Below are positions 9,472 to 18,677 of a DNA stretch of 64,000 nt, piece after piece. This DNA is from an uncultured Eubacteriales bacterium (GTDB taxonomy: Bacteria; Bacillota; Clostridia; Tissierellales; Peptoniphilaceae). The stretch spans positions 9,314-73,313 of the forward strand of contig CABTXP010000003.1 of the NCBI GenBank assembly GCA_902488815.1. The letters are read 5' to 3'. Position numbers and translations under genes: made by a program. A model generated the notes under the pieces. It was not told the DNA's origin. It saw only the letters and a list, made by a program, of their open reading frames with translations, and searched no databases. The stretch's first letter is position 1. Each line of letters begins with the position of its first letter.

Positions 9472-10562
9472 CCTGCAAGCCTCACAGGCAGTACAAGATA
9501 TAGATAGTCGTCTTTGTCTACAGGTCTAATAATCAACGGATTTACAGAGTCTGTAAAGTTGAGATTAACTTCTTCTTCGTCCATTATTTTAAGTCCTTCA
9601 ACCAAGTACTTTGAGTTAAATGCAATTTTTATATCTCTGCCTTCCATTTCACAAAATACTTCGTCTTTAACATCCCCCAATTCGGAATTTGAAGACACCA
9701 TAATATATCCGTTTTCAATTTCAAGCTTTACAAGATTTGCTCTGTCTTCTTTTGCCAAAAGGGATGCCCTTTCAATTGAGTTTTGAAGATTTTGTCTGTT
9801 TACTTTAACTACTAAATTGTGTGAGTCTCTTACAAGCTCTTCATATCTGAAAAATTCTCCTGCAAAAAGTGTGGAGTAAAGTTTTGTATTTTCATATTCA
9901 AAAAGTATTGCATTTAAGGAGGTGGTAATACTTACGTCACCTTCATCTCCTAAAATTCTCGCAAGTTCAGTGAGAGTTCTTTGAGGAATAATTGCCTTAT
10001 CCACAACTCCCACTTCCTTATGAACAGTTTTAAGTGCCATTCTGAATCCGTCAAGAGCTACAAAGTTTACATGGTCGTCTCTCATGTCCATTAAAATTCC
10101 CGTAAAAGTCTTTCTGACTTCGTCCAATGAAACTGCAAAACCCGTTTGTCTTACAGCTTGCTTTAAGTCTTCACAGGAAAGTTTAAAACTTTGTGAGCCG
10201 CTTATTGAAGGCATCTCTGGAAAATTATTCGTGTTGTTTACAGTTAAATTGAAATTACTCTTTTCACATTTAATATTCATTACATTTTTGTCAACGGAAA
10301 TACTTACCTTTGAATCGGGAAGTCTTCTTACAATGTCGCCGAAAAGTCTGGAGCCTACTACAATTTCTCCATCTTCTTCTATTTCTCCGTCCATTTGTGT
10401 AATAATACTCATAACATTGTCTGTTGAGAAGAGAGTGATTTTTCCTTCTTCACACTTCATATAAATTCCTTCCAACAAAGGATCAGGTGTTCTGTTTGAA
10501 ACTGCTTTTTGTGCTATATAAATTCCCTGATTTATAACGCTTTTATCTATTTTAAATTTCAT
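9468..10562 (-). CDS. dnaN: DNA polymerase III sliding clamp (beta subunit)
   Basis: A 364-residue beta clamp that encircles DNA and tethers polymerase III and repair proteins. Three clamp domains can be followed, with the start MKFKIDKSVINQGI and the typical end in which a conserved YLVLPVRL stretch leads to the C-terminus. The length is normal. It is preceded by a GGAGG ribosome binding site and separated from dnaA by 145 bp holding a DnaA box. Confidence 0.96.
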   Translation of the reverse strand: MKFKIDKSVINQGIYIAQKAVSNRTPDPLLEGIYMKCEEGKITLFSTDNVMSIITQMDGEIEEDGEIVVGSRLFGDIVRRLPDSKVSISVDKNVMNIKCEKSNFNLTVNNTNNFPEMPSISGSQSFKLSCEDLKQAVRQTGFAVSLDEVRKTFTGILMDMRDDHVNFVALDGFRMALKTVHKEVGVVDKAIIPQRTLTELARILGDEGDVSITTSLNAILFEYENTKLYSTLFAGEFFRYEELVRDSHNLVVKVNRQNLQNSIERASLLAKEDRANLVKLEIENGYIMVSSNSELGDVKDEVFCEMEGRDIKIAFNSKYLVEGLKIMDEEEVNLNFTDSVNPLIIRPVDKDDYLYLVLPVRLAG

Positions 10563-10670
10563 GTTTCCTCCTTAGATAATAGATATATTTTAGTAATAGT
10601 AGTAGTACCTGTTAATTTGTTAATAACTCAAGTTTTCTTTTTACTTATGTAAAATTTGACCTTGATAACT

Positions 10671-10679
10671 TGTGGATAA
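10671..10679 (-). promoter_or_regulatory. DnaA box in the dnaA-dnaN gap
   Basis: TGTGGATAA, the exact reverse complement of the consensus DnaA box TTATCCACA, lies in the 145-bp dnaA-dnaN intergenic region. Degenerate relatives (TTGATAACT twice, TTTTCCACA at about 10698) surround it. Many Firmicutes have origin boxes on both sides of dnaA, so this may be the downstream half of a split oriC. Confidence 0.7.
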
Positions 10680-10707
10680 GTTTTTGATAACTCTATGTTT
10701 TTCCACA

Positions 10708-12063
10708 CTAACTTTTTATTTTGGAAATCATCTGAGTAATTTTAACTTTAAGCTCGGTATTTTTTTCCATGTCATTTGCCACTTTGTCAATGGCGTGAAT
10801 TACAGTTGAGTGATCTCGTCCTCCAAACTCGTCTCCGATTTTGGGAAGAGATAGTTCAGTTAAGTTTCTCGTAATGTACATGGCAACTTGCCTCGGGAAG
10901 GCAATATTTGCAGTTCTCTTTTTGGAATTTAAGTCCGATACGGAAATGCCGTATTCCTTTGCCACCACTTGCTTGATTAAGTTGGCGTCAATTACTTTTT
11001 CCTTTTTGGGAGATAAAATATCTTTTAAAACTACCTTTGCCACATCTTCCGTTATATCTCCGTTTACCAACTTGGAGTAGGCGATAATACTTGATAAAGC
11101 GCCTTCCAAGGCACGAATGTTACTTCGCACGTTTTCGGCAATTAAATTAATTACCTCGTCTGTAACTTCAAAGCCTTCGCTGTCCGCCTTGTTTCTAAGT
11201 ATTGCAATACGCGTCTCCAAATCCGGAGGTCCTATGTCTACAATTACACCCCATGCAAATCTTGAAATCAGCCTTTCTTCCAAGTTTTTAATCTCCGTGG
11301 GAGGCTTGTCGGAAGTAAGGACTATTTGCTTGTTTCTTGAGTGTAACTCGTTAAATGTGTTGAAAAATTCTTCCTGAGTAGAATCTTTGTCAGCTATAAA
11401 TTGAATATCATCTATTAATAAAAGGTCCACGGACCTGTATTTTTTTCTGAAATTCTCGTTTGTGCCTCTTTGAATCGAGTTTATAAGTTCGTTGGTAAAC
11501 TGTTCACTTGTCACATAGAGGACATTTAAACTCGGGTCCTGTTCCAAGGTAAAATGACCTATGGCCTGCATCAAGTGAGTCTTGCCAAGCCCCACACCTC
11601 CGTAGATAAAAAGGGGGTTTGCCTGTACAAGGGAAGGGTTGTCGTAGTTTTCCGCAACTTGTAAAGACACGGCCCTTGCAAATTCGTTGCTCTTGCCCAC
11701 TATAAAGGAATTAAATGTGTACTTGGGATTAAGTCTTGAAGGAGCTCTGAATATTTCCGCCTCCATAGGCTCCGTCTTTTCCATTACAACACTGTAGTCT
11801 TCCTTTTCATTGTTTGAAATTCTTACGTCAAAGTCCACTCCCGTCACTTCTCTTATAGATTTTTTTATAAGGTTAAAGTGCTTAGGCGTCTTGTTTAAAT
11901 ATGTAGAAATAAATTGAGTAGGCACCGTGAGATAGAACACATTGTTTTCAAAGTCTATCCTGTCGAAGGAAAGCTTGCTAAACCACGTGTTGTATGTGGC
12001 CTGGTTCATGGAGTTCTGCTCAATTAATTTCATTATGTCTTTAAAAAGGTTATCCATTTCCAT
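10708..12063 (-). CDS. dnaA: Chromosomal replication initiator DnaA
   Basis: A 451-residue AAA+ initiator. Walker A GGVGLGKT lies at about 155-162 and Walker B LLLIDDIQ at about 214-221. The domain IV DNA-binding signature GGRDHSTVIHAIDKV lies near the C-terminus. An upstream in-frame ATG at 12102 exists, but the ATG at 12061-12063 has an AGGAGG Shine-Dalgarno five bases before it and gives the normal N-terminus, so I chose that start. The DnaA box at 12076-12084 lies in its own leader, suggesting autoregulation. Confidence 0.96.
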   Translation of the reverse strand: MEMDNLFKDIMKLIEQNSMNQATYNTWFSKLSFDRIDFENNVFYLTVPTQFISTYLNKTPKHFNLIKKSIREVTGVDFDVRISNNEKEDYSVVMEKTEPMEAEIFRAPSRLNPKYTFNSFIVGKSNEFARAVSLQVAENYDNPSLVQANPLFIYGGVGLGKTHLMQAIGHFTLEQDPSLNVLYVTSEQFTNELINSIQRGTNENFRKKYRSVDLLLIDDIQFIADKDSTQEEFFNTFNELHSRNKQIVLTSDKPPTEIKNLEERLISRFAWGVIVDIGPPDLETRIAILRNKADSEGFEVTDEVINLIAENVRSNIRALEGALSSIIAYSKLVNGDITEDVAKVVLKDILSPKKEKVIDANLIKQVVAKEYGISVSDLNSKKRTANIAFPRQVAMYITRNLTELSLPKIGDEFGGRDHSTVIHAIDKVANDMEKNTELKVKITQMISKIKS

Positions 12064-12075
12064 AGTATCCTCCTG

Positions 12076-12242
12076 TGTGGATAAACTGATGTTTATTAAC
12101 AATAAAAATTAATTTATAAAAAAAATTATCAACATGTTTTAAACATGGTGTTGATAAAACTCTCTTGTTTTCTCATAATCTCGGACAAATTTCCATCATT
12201 ATTTTATCAAATAAATGCCTACTTATCAACAGTTTATCCACA
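12076..12242. other. Candidate oriC: five DnaA boxes and an AT-rich stretch upstream of dnaA
   Basis: Exact boxes are TGTGGATAA at 12076-12084, TTATCAACA at 12126-12134, TGTTGATAA at 12149-12157, TTATCAACA at 12223-12231 and TTATCCACA at 12234-12242. The stretch 12100-12127 is almost pure A/T and could be the unwinding element. This is a normal-looking DnaA-box origin. However, gene orientation does not switch here: the 11 kb to the right is also mostly read leftward, so these would be head-on to a fork leaving this site. Confidence 0.8.
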
Positions 12243-12274
12243 GGGGAAAGGGATGATTTTTATTTGTTTTATAA

Positions 12275-12304
12275 AACAAAAAAGGCAGTTTATTCAACTG
12301 CCTT
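12275..12304 (-). terminator. Terminator after the FtsX-type permease
   Basis: A 9-bp perfect stem, AAGGCAGTT (12282-12290) with AACTGCCTT (12296-12304) and loop TATTC, is followed on the minus strand by a T-rich tail. It overlaps the stop codon of the permease and insulates the origin region from its transcription. Confidence 0.85.
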
Positions 12305-15300
12305 AAGTGCTTCAACCATATTTATTTTTTTGACTTTGAAGTAGAAGATTATCCTTGTTGTGAGAGTGATTAGTATTGTAATTATTGTAGCTATTAAATA
12401 ACTTCTAAATACAAGTACCGGATCCAACATTACATTTGGAGGAGTCACTACGCTGATGACAAGGTAGTGAAGTATTTTGCCGGCTATTAAACCGATTACA
12501 ATACCTATTGCCGTTAAGACCCATGTCTCTCTGTAAATATAGTTTATAGATTCGTCGTTTTTAAAACCTAAAACCTTTAGGGTGGATATTTCTCTCTTTC
12601 TCTCTTCAATATTTATATTGGTTAAGTTGTAAAGGACGATTAATGCAAGCATGACGGACGCAACTGTTATTACAAGCTCTACAAGGGATAGCGCCGTTTC
12701 AAATTGAGACATTGCCGTCTTTTGAAGGTTGGTGTCCGTTACGGAAAGCACACATTTATAATCTATTATTTTAGATTTTATGCTCTCTTGTAGTTGAGCA
12801 TCATCTGTGGCAAAGGTTATAAGGTCCAAGTTGGGCTTAAATTCTTCGCCGAAAATTCTCTCGTAGTAATTTTTGCTCATGTAAATATTGTGGCCCATGT
12901 AGTTTTCACAGTACCCTACTACAAGAAGCTTGTATTCTTCTCCGAAAGAATCTGATATCGTCAAAGTTTCTCCGACTTTTACCCCAGTGATTTTCTTTAA
13001 CTTTTCAGTTACAATTACGCCTTTGTCGGGAATTTCAATTTCGCCGCCCTTTCTCTTTCTAATTTCAATTTCATTTGAAATTTCGTCCTTGTCCTTGGGA
13101 ATAATAACTGTAATTGATTGATCTCTGCCCTTGTAGTCGTAGGTTACAACTTTTTGCAGGTACTCTCTGTAACTTTTAATGTCCTTGTTTTCATTTATAT
13201 ACTTGGTGTATTCAAGAAATGCGTCCGGATCTATGTCTTTGTTGTAAATTACTCCGGCGTCGTATTTGAATATTTCGTTAAACTGTCTCGAGCTTATGTG
13301 GAGGACGGAGCCCTTTAAGCCGAAGCCAAGCATCAGAAGTGCCACGCATCCCAAGATTCCTATTATGGTCATCATCATTCTGCCCTTGTACCTGAACAGG
13401 TTACGAGCCGTTACTTTTTGGAAAAAGTCCATTCTGCTCCAAACGGGTTCGACTCTTTCAAGGAAAATTCTCATGCCGGACTTAGGCGGCTTGCCCCGTA
13501 AGAGAGTTGCCGTATTTTCCTGTAAAGTTGAATAAACTGTAAATAGAGCAGTGACTCCCGTGCAAAGTATGCCTATTGCAATGGCAAGGATGTACCAGCC
13601 CGGGTAGAACTTCATAATCAAATTGTCCTGGAAGATTGTATTTGCCGAATAGGAATTTGCCACAAGATTTGTAATTATAAGCTGTCCGAAAAACGCGCCT
13701 ATAATGCCTCCTATTGTGGCGGCAAGTGTGCCGTAGCCGAAGTATTTTTTCACAATATACTTTTTGGAATAGCCTAAAGCTTTGTGAGTTCCTATTTCTA
13801 TTCTCTCTTCTTCCACCATTCTTCTCATTGTTGTAAAACATACAAGCATTGCTATTGAGAAGAAAAATATTGGGAATACTGCGGACAAAAGGTCAAGTCT
13901 CTTTGAGTAGTCAAGGTACATATCCACTGAAAAATTTTTGTCCCTTGAAATAATTTCATATTGAGGCTTTTCCAAGATTTTTAAAATTCTCTTGGCATCT
14001 CTTATGTCCACTTCACCTTTTTCAATTTCAGTTAAGGCCTTTTTTGATTCAGTGTCAAAGGTCTCTTCCGCATCTCTAAGGTCGTATCTCGCCTTGTTAA
14101 GCTTTCTCCTTGAACTGCTTAGCTTGTCTCTTCCCTTGGCAGTCTCTTTTTTAAACTCCTCAAGACCTTCTTCATATTGTTTTTCCCCGGCCTCTAATGC
14201 TGTCTTTCCGGCGTCCAACTTGGCCTTGCCTTCATTGTATTTATTTAAATTGTCATTGTACTCGGTTTCGCCTTTTGAAAGCTTTTCACGGCCTTCATCC
14301 AACTTTCTCTTTCCTTCCGAAAGCTCTCTTTCAGAATCTTTTAATTTTCTCTTGCCTTCTTCAAACTGACTCAAGCCCTCTTCGTACTTTCTTAAATTAT
14401 CTGCGTAAGTCTTTTCTCCTTCTTCAGCTTGTTTAAGTCCTTCTTCATAGGCTTTAAGTCCCGCCTCGTATTGGCCCTTGCCCTTTTCAAGTTTTGCCTT
14501 TGCTTCATCTAATTGTTTTTGCCCTTCTGAAAGCTCTTTAAGGCCTGACTTCAATTCCCCGACTTTGGCCTTAATCTCTCCGATTGAAAGTCCTCCCAAA
14601 GCGGGATAATTTTTTATCAAATCATCTACAGCTGCCTTTACTCTTTCAAGTGCCGAGATTTGAGTTTGTAAAAGGGTGATTTGAGTATTTAAATTTTGTT
14701 TTTCAGCTTCTAATGCAGCTTTTTCTTCATCTGTTGTATCCGGATCTTGAAGCTTTGCATCGATTTCAGCAATCCTTGCATTTGCAGCATCAACCTTGGC
14801 TTTTAAATCTGCCAATTGGCTGTCTATATCTCCAATGTTGTCAGGTATATTACTCAGCAAGCTGTCAATTCCCTCAACCTTGCCCAAGACTTGGTCAATG
14901 GAGTCGCCCTCTTCGTAAATTCCCGTACCTGCAAGGCCTTTTTTAACTTCTTCAAAGCCTTCATCTATCTTCTTTTGATTTGCGGCGATTTCAGCTTCGG
15001 CGGCATCTATTTTGGCCTTTGATTCGTCCAAGGTCTTTTTAGTTTCGTTTAGTTTGGCTCTTCCTTCTTGAAGCTTAACCAGGCCTTCGTCCAATTGTTT
15101 TTTCGCATCTGCCAAGGTTTTTTCCGTGGCATCCAATGTGGCCTTGCCTTGGTCGTACTTTAATTTTCCCTCCAAAAACTTGGCTTCAGATTCTTTTAAC
15201 TTTATTTTTCCCGACTCGATTTCAGACTTGCCGTCCACTAATTTCTTTTTGCCCACAATAAGTTCTTTTTCCGAGTCGGTGAGTTTTTTCTTGTTTTCGT

Positions 15301-16282
15301 CCAAGGTTTTCTTCGAGTCCTGTAGTTTTTCTTCGCCTTTTTTCACTTCTTCGTTAAAGGTGTTAAGGCCTTCTTGGTACTTACTTTCCCCGTCTTTTAA
15401 CTTGGTCTTTCCGTCTAATATTTTGTCCCTTGCATCATTTATCTCTTCCTTGGCGTCTGAGATTTTTTTCTCTCCTTCCGCCACTGAGTCTTGAATTTTT
15501 ATTCTGTTTTCTTCAAGTCTTTCCGCCGGGGTATATCTAAAGTCTGTTTTAAGTTCATCTACGTGAGATTTTACTCTCTTCTTATACTTGCCCGAATAGG
15601 TCTTTAAGCCGGTAAGGTCCTCAAATGTCAACCTGGCAACGGTGTAGTGATCTCTGTTAAAAGTGTCCTTTACAACATAGGCAAAGTGTTTTATCTCACC
15701 CAAACCTCTTTGAGACACACCTCTAAAGTAGTTGGTGGCGTAATTTGGCGTATTACAAAATCCTACAACTGTGAAGGTGTAGTTTTTAAGTGCGGATTCT
15801 TCGCTTTTTTCAATGTTGAATTTGTCGATTTCCTTTGCAAAAGATATGGTGTCGCCTAATTTGTAGCCGTCTTCCTGTACGCTTTGGTCCAGGAGTATTT
15901 CATTTGTGTTTTTAGGAGCTAGACCTTCTGTGATTATTGGATGGGCAATTCTTTCAGGCAAGTTTATTATTTTAAACACGCTTTTGTTTTCTTCTTCCAC
16001 CACGTCCATGTCGTAGAAAAATTCCACGTCTTTAAGGCCGTCCTGAGATTTGATGGTAGAAATATCCTTGTCCAAAAAACCTCCGGCACTTAAGATCTCC
16101 ACATCTTGTAAATTTGTCTCTCTTACTGCGGTTTCAAATGTATTTCGCATTGTAGGGCCTGCAACTACAAGGCCGACAAAGACGAAGACACCTAAGCCCA
16201 CCATTAAAAGTATTGAAATGAATCTGGAAAAAGAAGATTTTATTTCTCTTTTGAGATTTGTAGTTTCAAGATTCCTTTTCAT
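12290..16282 (-). CDS. Giant FtsX/MacB-type ABC permease with long periplasmic-side coiled coils
   Basis: A 1330-residue membrane protein. One transmembrane helix lies at about 17-37. A large extracytoplasmic part contains two long Lys/Glu/Gly-rich helical stretches (about 235-470 and 590-790) built of 7- to 11-residue repeats such as DGKSEIESGK and LKEGKGQYEAGL. A first FtsX core has three helices near 830-950. A second MacB-like region and a final FtsX core with three helices follow at about 1190-1320. The repeat segments look like the YhgE/Pip-type coiled coils. Its ATPase lies 29 nt upstream (16312-17013). An extracellular substrate-handling or peptide/lipid-export role is inferred; the substrate is unknown. 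Confidence 0.85.
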   Translation of the reverse strand: MKRNLETTNLKREIKSSFSRFISILLMVGLGVFVFVGLVVAGPTMRNTFETAVRETNLQDVEILSAGGFLDKDISTIKSQDGLKDVEFFYDMDVVEEENKSVFKIINLPERIAHPIITEGLAPKNTNEILLDQSVQEDGYKLGDTISFAKEIDKFNIEKSEESALKNYTFTVVGFCNTPNYATNYFRGVSQRGLGEIKHFAYVVKDTFNRDHYTVARLTFEDLTGLKTYSGKYKKRVKSHVDELKTDFRYTPAERLEENRIKIQDSVAEGEKKISDAKEEINDARDKILDGKTKLKDGESKYQEGLNTFNEEVKKGEEKLQDSKKTLDENKKKLTDSEKELIVGKKKLVDGKSEIESGKIKLKESEAKFLEGKLKYDQGKATLDATEKTLADAKKQLDEGLVKLQEGRAKLNETKKTLDESKAKIDAAEAEIAANQKKIDEGFEEVKKGLAGTGIYEEGDSIDQVLGKVEGIDSLLSNIPDNIGDIDSQLADLKAKVDAANARIAEIDAKLQDPDTTDEEKAALEAEKQNLNTQITLLQTQISALERVKAAVDDLIKNYPALGGLSIGEIKAKVGELKSGLKELSEGQKQLDEAKAKLEKGKGQYEAGLKAYEEGLKQAEEGEKTYADNLRKYEEGLSQFEEGKRKLKDSERELSEGKRKLDEGREKLSKGETEYNDNLNKYNEGKAKLDAGKTALEAGEKQYEEGLEEFKKETAKGRDKLSSSRRKLNKARYDLRDAEETFDTESKKALTEIEKGEVDIRDAKRILKILEKPQYEIISRDKNFSVDMYLDYSKRLDLLSAVFPIFFFSIAMLVCFTTMRRMVEEERIEIGTHKALGYSKKYIVKKYFGYGTLAATIGGIIGAFFGQLIITNLVANSYSANTIFQDNLIMKFYPGWYILAIAIGILCTGVTALFTVYSTLQENTATLLRGKPPKSGMRIFLERVEPVWSRMDFFQKVTARNLFRYKGRMMMTIIGILGCVALLMLGFGLKGSVLHISSRQFNEIFKYDAGVIYNKDIDPDAFLEYTKYINENKDIKSYREYLQKVVTYDYKGRDQSITVIIPKDKDEISNEIEIRKRKGGEIEIPDKGVIVTEKLKKITGVKVGETLTISDSFGEEYKLLVVGYCENYMGHNIYMSKNYYERIFGEEFKPNLDLITFATDDAQLQESIKSKIIDYKCVLSVTDTNLQKTAMSQFETALSLVELVITVASVMLALIVLYNLTNINIEERKREISTLKVLGFKNDESINYIYRETWVLTAIGIVIGLIAGKILHYLVISVVTPPNVMLDPVLVFRSYLIATIITILITLTTRIIFYFKVKKINMVEALKAVE

Positions 16283-16311
16283 TTATGTCACCACTTTATT
16301 TTTATACTGCA

Positions 16312-17013
16312 TTACCACTCTATTGTTTCTACAGATTGGGGATTTTCGTTTAATTCCATTCTTGATACTTTGGCATCTTTAATTTCTATAATTCTGTCCG
16401 CCATAGGTGTTATGGCTTGGTTGTGAGTTATTAAAAGCACCGTTGTATTGGTGTTTTTGCAAGTGTCCTGTAAAATTTTAAGGACGTGCTTGCCCGTGTG
16501 ATAGTCAAGGGCTCCCGTAGGCTCGTCGCACAAGAGGAGCTTCGGGTTTTTGGCAATAGCTCTTGCAATGGCAACTCTCTGTTGTTCACCGCCTGAAAGT
16601 TGCGCCGGGAAATTGTTCATCCTGTCCTTTAAACCTACGTCAATTAAGACCTCACTTGCATCCTTTGCGTCCTTTACAATTTGAGCCGCAAGCTCTACAT
16701 TTTCAAGAGCCGTTAGGTTTGGAATTAAATTGTAAAATTGAAATACAAAGCCCACATCGTCTCTGCGGTAAAGAGTGAGTTCCCTCTCCTTCATCTTGGC
16801 AATGTTTTTGCCGTCTACAATAAGGTCCCCCTCATCTGCCATGTCCATTCCCCCTACAATGTTTAAAAGGGTGGACTTGCCTGCACCTGAAGGGCCTACT
16901 ATTATACAAAACTCTCCCTGTTCCACTTCAAAAGAAATATTGTTGTTGGCAATGACATAAGTTTCGCCGGTTTTAAATTTTTTAACTAAATCTTTTACTT
17001 CTATAAAAGCCAT
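16312..17013 (-). CDS. ABC transporter ATPase, LolD/MacB type
   Basis: A 233-residue ATPase with Walker [10 protein letters not shown] (about residues 40-48), Q-loop FQFYNLIP, signature [14 protein letters not shown], Walker [13 protein letters not shown] and the switch His in LLITHN. The spacing and the GALD ending are typical of the MacB/LolD branch that powers FtsX-like permeases by mechanotransmission. It lies immediately upstream of the 1330-residue permease in the same transcript and is almost certainly its partner. Confidence 0.93.
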   Translation of the reverse strand: MAFIEVKDLVKKFKTGETYVIANNNISFEVEQGEFCIIVGPSGAGKSTLLNIVGGMDMADEGDLIVDGKNIAKMKERELTLYRRDDVGFVFQFYNLIPNLTALENVELAAQIVKDAKDASEVLIDVGLKDRMNNFPAQLSGGEQQRVAIARAIAKNPKLLLCDEPTGALDYHTGKHVLKILQDTCKNTNTTVLLITHNQAITPMADRIIEIKDAKVSRMELNENPQSVETIEW

Positions 17014-17020
17014 ATTTTAC

Positions 17021-17971
17021 CTACTTTATTTTTTCTACAAATTTATTTAAATCCTGATTGGGATAGATGTTGTACCTCATAATCCGATAAATTGAGGAGT
17101 TACTCATGTCAAAATTATTGTTGTTTGCTCCCACAAAACCCATGAGTATTCCGGCCTCTACACAGGCTTTTTGAATGGTCTCGTTCCAAAATCCTCCCGG
17201 ATAGGAAATGGCCACAGGTTTTTTGCCCGTGTATTTTTCTATTAATAAATTGTTTTTTATAAGGTCGTCGGTAATTCTCTCCAAGTAGTCCTCATCACTT
17301 TCGTAACTGTACTTGTATGCCATTTTGGGGACTTTTTTGTCCGTCTCCTCTTGATAGGAGTGCATGTTATAGGTGTGTGATTCAATGTCCACAAGGCCTG
17401 AATCGCTCATCTCCTTAATCATGTCCCATGTCAAAAATCTATCTTCCTTACCCATGTAGGACCCGACTACAAAAATCGTCGCCTTGACATTGTGTTTTTT
17501 AAGTATGGGGTATGCGATGTCGTAGTTGTTTCTGTAGCCGTCATCTATTGAAATCATTGCGGCCTTCTCAGGCAACTCTCCCGTGTTGTAAATCGCTTCT
17601 TTTAAGTCCCTTGTGTCAATAAAGGTGTAGCCCAAAGATTTCATCTTTACAATCATGGCTTCAAACTCTTCTCCCGTCACCACGGCATAGTTTTTGCTTG
17701 GCTCGGTTTGAAAGTAGTGGTATGTGAGTATGGGCATTTTTCCTATTCTCACATTTGAAATTAAAGGACTTTCGAAGCTCTCCTCATCCACAATGGGACT
17801 TGGGATCTCAGGTTCTTCCGGTTTAATCTTCTTTATATAAATGGGAACTGCAACCTCATCTTCCTTTATAAAAAGGCCTGTAGGATCTTCTCCCTTGACA
17901 TAAATGTACAAAGTAAATGTGAGAGAAATAATTATGAGAAGCAAAAGTATTGCAATTATATTTTTCTTCAT
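17021..17971 (-). CDS. NodB-type polysaccharide deacetylase, membrane-anchored
   Basis: A 316-residue protein with an N-terminal signal anchor (about residues 5-25), a spacer, then a NodB domain. The motifs seen are TYHYF, ISIDDGYRNNY (metal and catalytic Asp), ESHTYNMH (metal His pair) and SYPGG. Such enzymes remove N-acetyl groups from cell-wall or surface glycans outside the membrane. It lies 7 nt before the ABC ATPase and probably shares its transcript, linking the deacetylase and transporter to the envelope. A second protein of the same type lies at 57260-58063. Confidence 0.88.
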   Translation of the reverse strand: MKKNIIAILLLLIIISLTFTLYIYVKGEDPTGLFIKEDEVAVPIYIKKIKPEEPEIPSPIVDEESFESPLISNVRIGKMPILTYHYFQTEPSKNYAVVTGEEFEAMIVKMKSLGYTFIDTRDLKEAIYNTGELPEKAAMISIDDGYRNNYDIAYPILKKHNVKATIFVVGSYMGKEDRFLTWDMIKEMSDSGLVDIESHTYNMHSYQEETDKKVPKMAYKYSYESDEDYLERITDDLIKNNLLIEKYTGKKPVAISYPGGFWNETIQKACVEAGILMGFVGANNNNFDMSNSSIYRIMRYNIYPNQDLNKFVEKIK

Positions 17972-18080
17972 TTTTTCTCCTATTCTGTCTTAGCATAAAG
18001 ATATATATCTTCACATCTATTTTAACTATTAAAGGACGGAAAAACTATAGAATTGTAAAATTCTCATCTAATTCTCAAAT

Positions 18081-18107
18081 AAAAAAAGCTTGCCCGTAAG
18101 CAAGCCG
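18081..18107 (-). terminator. Terminator after the NitT/TauT-type ABC operon
   Basis: On the minus strand a short stem GCTTGC/GCAAGC (18088-18093 with 18100-18105) is followed by seven T. It ends the three-gene transporter transcript that stops at 18114. The gap 17972-18113 holds only this terminator and AT-rich sequence. Confidence 0.75.
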
Positions 18108-18113
18108 TTATAT

Positions 18114-18677
18114 TTAATCTAAGCTAAGGACTTTTCCCTTTAACTTCTCCACATCTTCCATGTTGTGAGTGGCAAAGACCATGGTATCCTTTACATTCTC
18201 GTTAATATAATTGTAAATAAGTTCCTTGGAGTACTCGTCCACTTCCCTCACACCTTCGTCCATAATAAATAAATTCCCGGGATAAATAACCGCCCGTATT
18301 ATGGCAACCCTTCTCTTCATACCTCCTGAGAGATCTCTCACATATGTATCTATTTCGTCTGAGAGGCCTAAGAGTTTTAAGTGTCTTAAAACTTCTTCTT
18401 TGGAAAAATCGCCCACGGCTTTAATATTTTCAAAAACCGTAAAGTTTTCAAAGAGGACATTGTCCTGAAGGACTGTTTTAGGCACAGGAGTTTCTGAGAA
18501 AATTATTTCTCCGGTGTAGTCTTCCAATCCCAAGATACAATTTATAAGAGTGGTCTTACCTGAGCCGCTCTTTCCCATAAGGGCAATTCTTTCACCGTCT
18601 TTTACAGTTAAATTTAAATTGTTTAAGACTTCCTTTTCTCCAAAGACCTTGGACAAATTTTTAATTTCAATTTTCAT
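18114..18677 (-). CDS. ABC transporter ATPase, NitT/TauT family, short
   Basis: A 187-residue ATPase with Walker A GKSGSGKTT (about residues 34-42), signature DLSGGMKRRVAIIRA, Walker B NLFIMDEGVREVDE and switch His ATHN. The Walker B tail is degenerate (EGVRE in place of EPFGA/EPTSA), although the catalytic Glu remains. It lacks the C-terminal extension of many family members. The ATG at 18675-18677 has GGAGG five bases upstream and is preferred to an in-frame ATG at 18689. It overlaps the permease by 11 nt. Confidence 0.88.
   Translation of the reverse strand: MKIEIKNLSKVFGEKEVLNNLNLTVKDGERIALMGKSGSGKTTLINCILGLEDYTGEIIFSETPVPKTVLQDNVLFENFTVFENIKAVGDFSKEEVLRHLKLLGLSDEIDTYVRDLSGGMKRRVAIIRAVIYPGNLFIMDEGVREVDEYSKELIYNYINENVKDTMVFATHNMEDVEKLKGKVLSLD

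Noticed and set aside
13482..13841. A 119-residue minus-strand ORF in another frame of the FtsX gene
   Set aside because: It lies wholly within the 1330-residue gene, has no ribosome site and has an unnatural composition.
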